This document shows positions 1 through 5,160 of a DNA stretch of 5,160 bases, piece after piece. Positions within the stretch are counted from its first letter, which is position 1, and each line of letters starts with the position of its first letter. The position numbers were made by a program, and so were the translations under genes. The stretch is from an uncultured Clostridia bacterium (lineage in GTDB: Bacteria; Bacillota; Clostridia; Christensenellales; Pumilibacteraceae). Location of the stretch: contig CAKQJJ010000119.1 of assembly GCA_934247335.1 (NCBI GenBank), positions 1-5,160 on the forward strand, in the 5' to 3' direction. Below the pieces are notes generated by a model. It had not been told where the DNA came from. It made no database searches and saw only the letters and a program-made list of their open reading frames with translations.

Positions 1-786
1 GAAAAAGCCCTTTCGTTCCAGGTCCATGACGGTTACGTACTTGCCGCAGTCGTGCAGAAGACTTGCGAGTATCGCCTTTTTTACGTCCGCGCCGTAAATT
101 CCGGCAAGAATTATCGCGGCTTTTGCAACTCCGTAAGTGTGTTCGACGCGCGACTTTTTAACGCTATATTTTTCGTACAGGTCGCGAACGAAAAAGTACT
201 GCTCGTACAAACGGTTGCGTTCTATAAACCCCGCAACGTTTTCCGGCACGACTTCGCGAAGTTTGCCGAACGCGTTTGCCACCGGCACCAGCGTGGACGA
301 GCCGTCCGCCCCGATAAAATCGGCGATTTCGTAGCGGCAATCGAGGGACGAAAGCGCTTTTTCGTCGCTTTCGGTTACGGGAAAGCCGGGACGCGGAACA
401 AAATAAACGGTGCATTCATTCAGTATTTTATCGATATTTTTCCAGCCATGCAAGCCTTCGATATTGTCGGTGCCCATGACGAGGAAAAGATTTTCGTGCG
501 TTTTTTTAAGCTGCGACACCGTGATATAAGTGTAGCTTACGCCCTCGTTTTTAAGCTCGAAATCGGAAACTTCGACGTTTTTCATCGAAAGACAGCATTC
601 TTTGAGAAGCGAAAGCCTGTCCTCGTCGCAAATCTTGTCCGCTCCTATTTTGAAGGGCGAGATTTTTGCCGGCATGACGATTACTTTTTCAAACCGCTCG
701 GACAATCCTTTTATAACGCTTAAATGAGCAAGCGTTGGCGGATTGAAGCTGCCGCCGAACAGCGCCGTCGCGTTTTTTTTCGGCAA
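1..786 (-). CDS. nadD: NadD-YqeK fusion: nicotinate-nucleotide adenylyltransferase with C-terminal HD phosphohydrolase domain (3' end outside window)
   Basis: I translated this frame by hand: 262 codons are open to the left edge with no stop. Residues 1-195 are a NadD nucleotidyltransferase, which adenylates nicotinate mononucleotide to deamido-NAD in cytosolic NAD synthesis. Visible marks are GGSFNPPTLAH (11-21, the (H/T)xGH-type site with H21), a Lys after the SPF turn (K46), GTDN plus W115 (105-115), an RPGF loop (132-135) and SST (163-165). From about residue 200 the chain continues without a stop into a YqeK-like HD domain: RVEH (H216) and LLHDCGK (H245, D246). The last metal ligand should lie beyond the window. 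In Bacillus, YqeK is a separate protein reported to hydrolyse Ap4A. The start is a TTG at 784-786, one base after the obgE stop. No ATG exists in frame before the GGSF motif, and I see no good Shine-Dalgarno. TTG at 793-795 is an alternative. The Arg normally expected in SSTxxR is Pro (P168). Family assignment is firm; the start is uncertain. Confidence 0.9.
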   Translation of the reverse strand, partial: MPKKNATALFGGSFNPPTLAHLSVIKGLSERFEKVIVMPAKISPFKIGADKICDEDRLSLLKECCLSMKNVEVSDFELKNEGVSYTYITVSQLKKTHENLFLVMGTDNIEGLHGWKNIDKILNECTVYFVPRPGFPVTESDEKALSSLDCRYEIADFIGADGSSTLVPVANAFGKLREVVPENVAGFIERNRLYEQYFFVRDLYEKYSVKKSRVEHTYGVAKAAIILAGIYGADVKKAILASLLHDCGKYVTVMDLERKGFF

Positions 787-787
787 A

Positions 788-2044
788 TTATTCAACGTAG
801 TCGAATTCGATATCCATTATGCGGATAAGGTCGCCGTCCTTTACGCCCGCCTTTTTAAGCGCTTTAATCACACCGCGGTCTTTAAGCTGTTTCTGGAAAT
901 ATTTGAAGCTGTCGTAATTGTCGATGACGACGTTTCTTGCCAGTTCCTCCATAAGTCCGCCGCAGATTTCAAACGCGCCGTCGTCGTCGCGCATAATGTA
1001 AAAGTCGCGGGTGGACTTGTCCTCGTACTCGAACGGCTCGAATTCCAACGGACTTACGGGCGGCAGAGTGCAGAGTTTTTCGTAAATGGTTTTAATCAGC
1101 AGTTCGACGTTTTCGCCTATTATCGAGCAGATCGGAATTCCTTTTACGCCGGTTTTCTTTTCAAAATCGGCAATTTGCTCGTCGGTTGCCATGTCGGCTT
1201 TGCTGAGCGCGACTATCTGCGGAAGCTCGCCCAGTTTTTCCGAATAACCTTTGAGTTCGGAATTTATTTTGAAGTAATCGTCGGCGGGATCTCTGCCTTC
1301 GCTGCCGCTTATATCGACGACGTGAACAATAAGGCGCGTGCGTTCGATATGGCGCAAAAAGTCGTGCCCCAGCCCCGCTCCCTCGCTTGCTCCGTCGATA
1401 AGCCCGGGGATGTCGGCGACTACGAAATTGTGGTCGTAGTACGACACCACGCCGAGATTGGGCGAAAGCGTTGTGAAGTGATAGTTGGCTATTTTGGGGC
1501 GTGCGGAAGATATTACCGACAACAGCGTGCTTTTACCCACATTGGGGTAGCCGACGAGTCCCACGTCCGCTATGGTTTTGAGTTCGAGAAGAACGCTTTT
1601 TTTCTCGGTTTTTTTGCCGCTTTGCGAAAATCCGGGAGCCTGACGGCGCGAAGATTTGAATCTTGCGTTGCCTTTGCCGCCTATTCCGCCGCGGAGAGCC
1701 ACCACGCGTGCGTTTTCGTCGAACATATCGGCGATAACGCCGCCCGTTTCTTCGTCGCGGATGACCGTGCCGCGCGGCACTTTAATAATAAGGTCGGGCG
1801 CGCACTTGCCGTGGCAGAATTTGCCCGAGCCGTTGCCGCCGTCCTCGGCTTTGTAGAGTTTTGCGAAACGGAAATCGGCAAGCGAGCTCATGTTGGGATC
1901 GACGACGAAAACTACGTCGCCGCCCTTGCCGCCGTCGCCGCCGTCCGGGCCGCCGTTTGCGATGTATTTTTCGGTGTAGAACGAGGTGCATCCGTTGCCG
2001 CCGTCGCCCGCTTTAATAAATATCTTTGCGTGATCTATAAACAT
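788..2044 (-). CDS. obgE: Obg family GTPase (ribosome assembly / stress GTPase)
   Basis: This 418-residue protein has the full Obg architecture, close to the 428 residues of Bacillus Obg. Residues 1-157 are the glycine-rich Obg fold (GDGGNG at 13-18; GGPDGGDGGKGGD at 31-43). Residues 160-330 are the G domain: G1 GYPNVGKST (165-173), G2 FTTLSPNLGVV (190-200) and G3 DIPGLIDGASEGAGLG (211-226). Residues 340-418 form the OCT domain typical of Firmicutes, ending EFDYVE. Obg proteins bind the 50S subunit, act late in its maturation and respond to GTP/GDP and ppGpp. The G4 motif reads SKAD (281-284) in place of the usual NKxD, and G5 reads CSII (306-309) in place of SAxT-like sequence, which is unusual. 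The ATG overlaps the nfnB stop by one base (TAATG) and has GGAGA six bases upstream, which suggests translational coupling. The usual rplU/rpmA genes are not upstream. Identification is secure. Confidence 0.97.
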   Translation of the reverse strand: MFIDHAKIFIKAGDGGNGCTSFYTEKYIANGGPDGGDGGKGGDVVFVVDPNMSSLADFRFAKLYKAEDGGNGSGKFCHGKCAPDLIIKVPRGTVIRDEETGGVIADMFDENARVVALRGGIGGKGNARFKSSRRQAPGFSQSGKKTEKKSVLLELKTIADVGLVGYPNVGKSTLLSVISSARPKIANYHFTTLSPNLGVVSYYDHNFVVADIPGLIDGASEGAGLGHDFLRHIERTRLIVHVVDISGSEGRDPADDYFKINSELKGYSEKLGELPQIVALSKADMATDEQIADFEKKTGVKGIPICSIIGENVELLIKTIYEKLCTLPPVSPLEFEPFEYEDKSTRDFYIMRDDDGAFEICGGLMEELARNVVIDNYDSFKYFQKQLKDRGVIKALKKAGVKDGDLIRIMDIEFDYVE

Positions 2045-2055
2045 TATTGTTCTCC
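2042..2055 (-). promoter_or_regulatory. obgE ribosome binding site and TAATG junction with nfnB
   Basis: GGAGA (2051-2055) precedes the obgE ATG (2042-2044) by six bases. The stop of nfnB and the start of obgE share one A in TAATG. The arrangement supports the obgE start and suggests coupled translation of a metabolic gene and a ribosome-assembly GTPase. Confidence 0.65.
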
Positions 2056-3414
2056 GGTTAGTTTGCTTATTATGCTTTCGGCAGCCTTTTTGCCCGCTCC
2101 CATGGCGAGTATTACCGTTGCAGCGCCGGTTACGGCGTCGCCGCCGGCATAGACGTTTTCAAGGCTGGTTTTAAGGTTTTCGTCAGTTTCGAGAGTGCCG
2201 CGTCTGCCCGTTTTCAATTCGGGACAGGAGCGTGAAATGAGCGGATTGGGCGAAGTTCCGAGCGCTATTATCGCCATATCGGCGTTTATCGTAAACTCGC
2301 GGCCGGGTTTGGGCTCGGGGCGACGTCTTCCGCTTGCGTCGGGTTCGCCAAGCTGCATTTCTATACATTCAGCGCCGACGAGATTGCCGTTTTCGTCGCC
2401 TATAAAGCGGACGGGATTGGCAAGAAGCCTGAACTTTACTCCTTCTTCTTCGGCATGGCGAATTTCTTCTCTTCTGGCGGGCATTTCTTCTCTGCCGCGC
2501 CTGTAAACTATCGTTACGCTTTCCGCGCCCATTCGCACGGCGCTTCTCGCGGCGTCCATGGCTACGTTGCCCGCGCCCACGACTATCACGTTTTTACCTC
2601 TTTGCACGGGCGTTATGCAATTTTCCTTGTACGCGCCCATGAGATTTATACGGGTGAGATACTCGTTTGCCGACAGTACGCCGTTGTAGTTTTCGCCGGG
2701 AATATTCATAAACATCGGAAGTCCTGCTCCGCTGCCTATAAACACGGCGTCGTACGAAGAGCAGAGCTCGTCGATAAATACCGTTTTGCCCACTACCTCG
2801 TTGGTTTTTACGTTTGCGCCGAGCGAAATAACGTTGTCGATTTCCTTTTTAACGAGCGACTTGGGCAGACGGAATTCGGGTATTCCGTACACGAGCACGC
2901 CGCCCGCGCGGTGCAGAGATTCGTAAATATCCACGTCGAAACCGGCTTTAAGCAGCGTTGCAGCACAGGTAAGACCCGCAGGCCCGCTACCGACTATTGC
3001 CGCTCTTTTGCCTATTTTTATCGGTTTTTCGGTTGTTTCTGCGTTATTTAAATCGTAGTCGCCCACGAAGCGTTCCACCGCGCCTATCGACACGGCGCTG
3101 CCTTTGATTCCGCGGACACATTTGCTTTCGCACTGAACTTCCTGCGGGCATACTCTGCCGCACACCGAAGGCAGAAAATTGGTGGCTTTTACTATTTTTG
3201 TAGCGCCGGCGAAATCGCCTTTTTTTACCGCAGCCATCATTTCGGGAATACGGACCGAAACGGGGCAGCCCTGCATGCACGGAGCGTTTTTGCAGCCCAG
3301 GCATCTTTCGGCTTCCGCAATTGCCGTTTGTTTGTCGAATCCGGAAGTTACTTCCGAAAAATCTTTGTTGCGTTTCTGCGGATCGCGTTCGGGAATATCG
3401 TGTCTGTCGTTCAT
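2044..3414 (-). CDS. nfnB: NfnB, large subunit of NADH-dependent ferredoxin:NADP+ oxidoreductase (GltA/SudA family)
   Basis: The protein is 456 residues from the start chosen here. With NfnA it forms a cytosolic flavin-bifurcating transhydrogenase that couples NADPH, NADH/NAD+ and ferredoxin. The N-terminal domain carries two [4Fe-4S] sites: C38, C41, C46 and C50 (CLGCKNAPCMQGCP), then C85, C89, C95 and C99 around VCGRVCPQE. In known Nfn structures one cluster has a Glu ligand; E92 in CPQE is the likely counterpart here (inference). FAD binding is shown by GSGPAGL (142-148) and the C-terminal YAGGDAVTGAA (422-432). An NADPH-binding Rossmann motif is VVGAGNVAMDAAR (279-291). The start at 3412-3414 forms an ATGA overlap with nfnA and has GGGAG ten bases upstream. 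An upstream ATG at 3439-3441 would add nine residues but lacks a good ribosome site. By itself the sequence could be called glutamate synthase small subunit or SudA; the adjacent NfnA favours Nfn. Confidence 0.93.
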   Translation of the reverse strand: MNDRHDIPERDPQKRNKDFSEVTSGFDKQTAIAEAERCLGCKNAPCMQGCPVSVRIPEMMAAVKKGDFAGATKIVKATNFLPSVCGRVCPQEVQCESKCVRGIKGSAVSIGAVERFVGDYDLNNAETTEKPIKIGKRAAIVGSGPAGLTCAATLLKAGFDVDIYESLHRAGGVLVYGIPEFRLPKSLVKKEIDNVISLGANVKTNEVVGKTVFIDELCSSYDAVFIGSGAGLPMFMNIPGENYNGVLSANEYLTRINLMGAYKENCITPVQRGKNVIVVGAGNVAMDAARSAVRMGAESVTIVYRRGREEMPARREEIRHAEEEGVKFRLLANPVRFIGDENGNLVGAECIEMQLGEPDASGRRRPEPKPGREFTINADMAIIALGTSPNPLISRSCPELKTGRRGTLETDENLKTSLENVYAGGDAVTGAATVILAMGAGKKAAESIISKLTGEQ

Positions 3415-4241
3415 TTTCTTATTTCTCCCGTCATACGGCAATAATGTGCTTTTTCCTGTTCTTTATACGCTCTGAGGCGCAAAATAGCGCTGTCCCAGTC
3501 CACTTCGTGTCCGTCGAATTCGGGTCCGTCCACGCACGCGTACTTCGTCTGTCCGCCCACCGTAACACGGCAGCAGCCGCACATTCCCGTGCCGTCCACC
3601 ATAAGAGGATTCATGCTGACTACCGTTTTTACGCCGTATTGTTTCGTAAGCGCGCACACGGCTTTCATCATGGGAAGAGGTCCCACCGCCATTACGCAGT
3701 CGTATTTGCCCTTTTCCAGCCCTTCTTTGAGCGCGTCGGTAACAAGACCTTTGATCCCTTTGCTTCCGTCGTCGGTTGCGATAATCAGATTGTCGCAATT
3801 CGCGCGGAATTCGCTTTCGTACATGATAAGTTCGCTCGTTCTCGTTCCGAGTATCACGTCGCAGTTTTTATTTTCGGAGTGCAGTTTTTTTGCCTGCGGG
3901 AAAATAACGGCGCTGCCTATTCCGCCGCCCACGAGCGCAACGCTTTTATAGGCGGATAAATCGGTGGGCAGTCCGAGCGGTCCGACGAAATCGGCGATAT
4001 ACCCGTTTTCGGGAACGGCTGCGAGTTTTGCCGTCGAGTAGCCAACTTCCTGCACGAGTATGGTTACGGTTCCTTTCTGCTTATCGAAATCGCAGATAGT
4101 AAACGGAATGCGCTCGCCTTCGTCGTCCACGCGGAGAATGATAAACTGACCGGGATGCGCGTGACGAGCGACGTCCGGCGCTTCTACTTCGTATCGGTTG
4201 ACGTTGGGAGCCAACTTGTTTTTGCTTAATATTTTATACAT
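3411..4241 (-). CDS. nfnA: NfnA, small subunit of NADH-dependent ferredoxin:NADP+ oxidoreductase (sulfide/dihydroorotate dehydrogenase-like FAD/NAD-binding protein)
   Basis: This 276-residue protein belongs to the ferredoxin-NADP reductase/PyrK-like family and has the length usual for NfnA. Residues 1-97 form the FAD-binding barrel, with the flavin motif RIPFTI (44-49). Residues 98-210 form the NAD-binding half, starting at VALVGGGIGSAV (101-112) with VGPLPMMKAV at 186-195. The C-terminal DGTGMCGCCRV segment (216-226) and C236 in ACVDGPEF hold the [2Fe-2S] site. Known NfnA uses three Cys and one Asp; D216, C221, C224 and C236 fit that pattern. C223 is an extra Cys inside the motif. In the complex this subunit handles NADH and passes an electron towards the bifurcating FAD in NfnB. 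The ATG at 4239-4241 has AAAGGA six bases upstream. Its stop overlaps the nfnB start by four bases, as expected for subunits made in equal amounts. SudB is an older name for the same family. Confidence 0.94.
   Translation of the reverse strand: MYKILSKNKLAPNVNRYEVEAPDVARHAHPGQFIILRVDDEGERIPFTICDFDKQKGTVTILVQEVGYSTAKLAAVPENGYIADFVGPLGLPTDLSAYKSVALVGGGIGSAVIFPQAKKLHSENKNCDVILGTRTSELIMYESEFRANCDNLIIATDDGSKGIKGLVTDALKEGLEKGKYDCVMAVGPLPMMKAVCALTKQYGVKTVVSMNPLMVDGTGMCGCCRVTVGGQTKYACVDGPEFDGHEVDWDSAILRLRAYKEQEKAHYCRMTGEIRK
3412..3429 (-). promoter_or_regulatory. nfnB ribosome binding site that decides the start, inside the end of nfnA
   Basis: GGGAG at 3425-3429 lies ten bases before the ATG at 3412-3414, which is itself fused to the nfnA stop as ATGA. 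The alternative ATG at 3439-3441 has no purine-rich site at a usable distance, so the shorter protein is preferred. The site lies within the last nfnA codons, so ribosomes finishing nfnA arrive directly at it. Confidence 0.65.
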
Positions 4242-4269
4242 AAGACGTCCTTTTTCGGTTTAACCGTTT

Positions 4270-4896
4270 TCACGAATGAAAATCGGGATTTACGCAATAC
4301 TCTTTTACCGCGCATTTATCGCATTCGGGGCGGCGCGATTTACAGGTGTATCTTCCGTGAAAAATGAGCAGGTGATGCGCCCTCGTGTAGTATTTTTCGG
4401 GGATGACGGCGCGAAGGTCCTTTTCCACCGCTTCGGGCGTTTTTCCGTCGCTTAGTCCCAGGCGGTGCGCCAGGCGGAACACGTGCGTGTCCACGGGCAT
4501 GGCTTGTCCTTTAAAGCCCACCGCGAAAACCACGTTTGCGGTTTTTCTGCCAACGCCTGCAAGAGTGGTAAGTTGGTCTATCGTTCCGGGGACCGTGCCG
4601 CCGAACTTTTCCACGACGTCGCGGGCGGCAAGCTTGATGTTTTTTGCCTTGTTGTGGTAAAATCCGCAGCTGTAAATAAGTTTTTCCAGCTCTTCGAGCG
4701 GAATATCGACGAAATCCTGCGGCGTGGACGCTCGTTCAAAATGTTTTGGCGTAACCTGATTTACGCGCTTGTCCGTGCATTGCGCCGACAGAATAACGGC
4801 AACCAGCAACTGCCAGTTTGAGCCGTAATCGAGCTCGCAATGAGCGTCGGGATAGCACGCATCCAATTTATCCAGAAGTGTTTCTACGTCACGCAT
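4270..4896 (-). CDS. nth: Endonuclease III, DNA glycosylase/AP lyase
   Basis: The 208-residue protein matches endonuclease III in length and in every diagnostic site. The enzyme removes oxidised pyrimidines from DNA and cleaves the abasic site in base-excision repair. LSAQCTD (36-42) is the family signature near the N-terminus. The helix-hairpin-helix is LAGVGRKTANVV (112-123) with the Schiff-base Lys K118. The catalytic Asp is D136 in MPVDTHVFRLAHRLGL (133-148). The C-terminal [4Fe-4S] cluster ligands are C185, C192, C195 and C201, in the C-x6-C-x2-C-x5-C spacing. These residues sit two positions before their E. coli counterparts (K120, D138, C187-C203). The ATG at 4894-4896 has GAGG five bases upstream. 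It is the first gene after the promoter-like region and lies 28 bp before nfnA, with no terminator between them. Nothing is degenerate; the enzyme should be active. Confidence 0.97.
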   Translation of the reverse strand: MRDVETLLDKLDACYPDAHCELDYGSNWQLLVAVILSAQCTDKRVNQVTPKHFERASTPQDFVDIPLEELEKLIYSCGFYHNKAKNIKLAARDVVEKFGGTVPGTIDQLTTLAGVGRKTANVVFAVGFKGQAMPVDTHVFRLAHRLGLSDGKTPEAVEKDLRAVIPEKYYTRAHHLLIFHGRYTCKSRRPECDKCAVKEYCVNPDFHS

Positions 4897-4903
4897 ATAT
4901 ACC

Positions 4904-4935
4904 TCGCCGCATATATTTTATCATATTTGCGGCGA
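4904..4935. repeat. Inverted repeat across the nth promoter (possible operator or leader hairpin)
   Basis: TCGCCGCA at 4904-4911 is the perfect reverse complement of TGCGGCGA at 4928-4935. After one mismatch, four more bases on each side also pair (ATAT), leaving a 6-base centre. The repeat spans the candidate -10 element, and one arm runs into the GAGG ribosome site of nth. It could be a protein-binding operator. In a transcript reading through from the upstream gene, it could also fold into a hairpin that covers part of the ribosome site. There is no U-tract after the stem, so it is not a standard terminator. Confidence 0.5.
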
Positions 4936-4943
4936 AAGGTAAA
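4915..4943 (-). promoter_or_regulatory. Candidate sigma-A promoter for nth and the downstream genes
   Basis: On the minus strand, TTTACC (4938-4943) is followed after exactly 17 bases by TAAAAT (4915-4920). These match TTGACA at four of six and TATAAT at five of six positions. A transcript starting about seven bases downstream, near 4908, would have a leader of only about 12 bases that still contains the GAGG ribosome site at 4902-4905. It is the only promoter-like pair I found in the gap between the upstream gene and nth, and no comparable space exists further down the gene cluster. The start site is inferred, not observed. Confidence 0.5.
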
Positions 4944-4991
4944 GCGTTTTGTCGGTTTTTTGCGTGAGATAGGGCAAATACGGGCTTATTT

Positions 4992-5160
4992 TCAGCCGAT
5001 TACGCGGCGAACCGAGCTGCCCTCGCCGGTGCGGGTTATTTCGTACGCGCCGAGAAAAGTGCGGTAATCGGACGGCGAAAACAATTTTACCGCGTAGGGA
5101 TAATTGCCGGGCGTCAGGCGAACCGACAATCCGCAGCCGAGCGTTATTATTCTCGGCGTG
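4992..5160 (-). CDS. C-terminal 55 residues of an unrecognised protein (5' end outside window)
   Basis: Hand translation of the minus strand from the right edge gives 55 residues ending in TGA at 4992-4994. The fragment begins TPRIITLGCGLSVRL and ends GSSVRRVIG. The other frame that is also open here is rich in Arg, Asn and His, as expected of a shadow. This frame has a balanced composition, alternating hydrophobic residues suggestive of beta strands, and the same GCG, TCG, CTC and GGC codon habit as the genes downstream. I do not recognise a family; the conserved part is probably beyond the edge. It lies upstream of nth in the same direction, 95 bp away. With no clear terminator in that gap, some read-through into nth is possible. 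Confidence that it is coding is moderate. Confidence 0.6.
   Translation of the reverse strand, partial: TPRIITLGCGLSVRLTPGNYPYAVKLFSPSDYRTFLGAYEITRTGEGSSVRRVIG

Noticed and set aside
52..723. A 223-codon plus-strand open frame opposite nadD
   Set aside because: The minus strand here encodes clear NadD and HD motifs. The plus-strand product has no family resemblance.
1915..1960. GCC-rich triplet repetition as a microsatellite or repeat element
   Set aside because: It encodes the conserved glycine-rich Obg segment GGPDGGDGGKGGD, so protein constraint explains the repetition.
743..2152. A 469-codon plus-strand open frame opposite obgE
   Set aside because: It lies antisense to an Obg gene with intact domains. 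It has no recognisable motif and no ribosome site, and its Phe/Ala/Val/Arg-rich product is what antisense reading of this codon bias gives.
2455..3051. Plus-strand open frame opposite nfnB (and similar ones opposite nfnA and nth)
   Set aside because: These mirror well-supported minus-strand genes and show no motifs of their own.
3415..3441. N-terminal extension of nfnB from the ATG at 3439-3441
   Set aside because: That start lacks a ribosome site, whereas the ATGA start 27 bases later has GGGAG at ten bases.
4256..4266. Short palindrome CGGTTTAACCG in the nth-nfnA gap as a terminator
   Set aside because: The arms are five bases with almost no loop and are not followed by a proper U-tract. 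It cannot form a stable terminator hairpin.
4981..4998. Weak hairpin at the end of the upstream gene as a terminator
   Set aside because: CGGCT pairs with AGCCCG only with a bulge, and the following TATTTGCCC is not a convincing U-tract.
1..5160. Defence system, CRISPR array, transposon, tRNA or rRNA
   Set aside because: Nearly all of the window is explained by housekeeping and redox genes. I saw no direct-repeat array, transposase motif, tRNA-like fold or rRNA sequence.

Overview
All recognisable genes lie on the minus strand, so the window reads right to left. The layout, in transcription order, is: the C-terminal end of an unrecognised gene (4992-5160); a 95-bp gap with a likely promoter and an inverted repeat; nth, endonuclease III (4270-4896); nfnA (3411-4241) and nfnB (2044-3414), the two subunits of an NADH-dependent ferredoxin:NADP+ oxidoreductase; obgE (788-2044); and a nadD-yqeK fusion cut by the left edge (1-786).

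The window suggests an anaerobic, fermentative member of the Clostridia or a close Firmicutes relative, perhaps an uncultivated gut lineage. The reasons are the NfnAB flavin electron-bifurcating complex, an Obg with the Firmicutes-type C-terminal OCT domain, the obgE-nadD-yqeK gene order, AGGA/GGAG-type ribosome binding sites and moderate G+C with many GCG, CCG and TCG codons. The exact taxon cannot be read from the sequence.

The genes are packed like an operon. nth and nfnA are 28 bp apart. nfnA and nfnB overlap by ATGA, nfnB and obgE share one base (TAATG), and obgE and nadD are separated by one base. I see no terminator between them, so one transcript from the promoter before nth could cover all five. 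Their roles are base-excision repair, NAD(P)H/ferredoxin redox balance, ribosome assembly GTPase, and NAD synthesis coupled to an HD phosphohydrolase. NfnAB and NadD both bear on the nicotinamide cofactor pool. The rest looks like housekeeping genes placed together.

Nothing here is clearly a new system. The points most worth a second look are the NadD-YqeK fusion with an altered SSTxxR motif, altered G4 and G5 guanine-recognition motifs in Obg, the inverted repeat over the nth promoter and start, and the absence of an ATG start for nadD.
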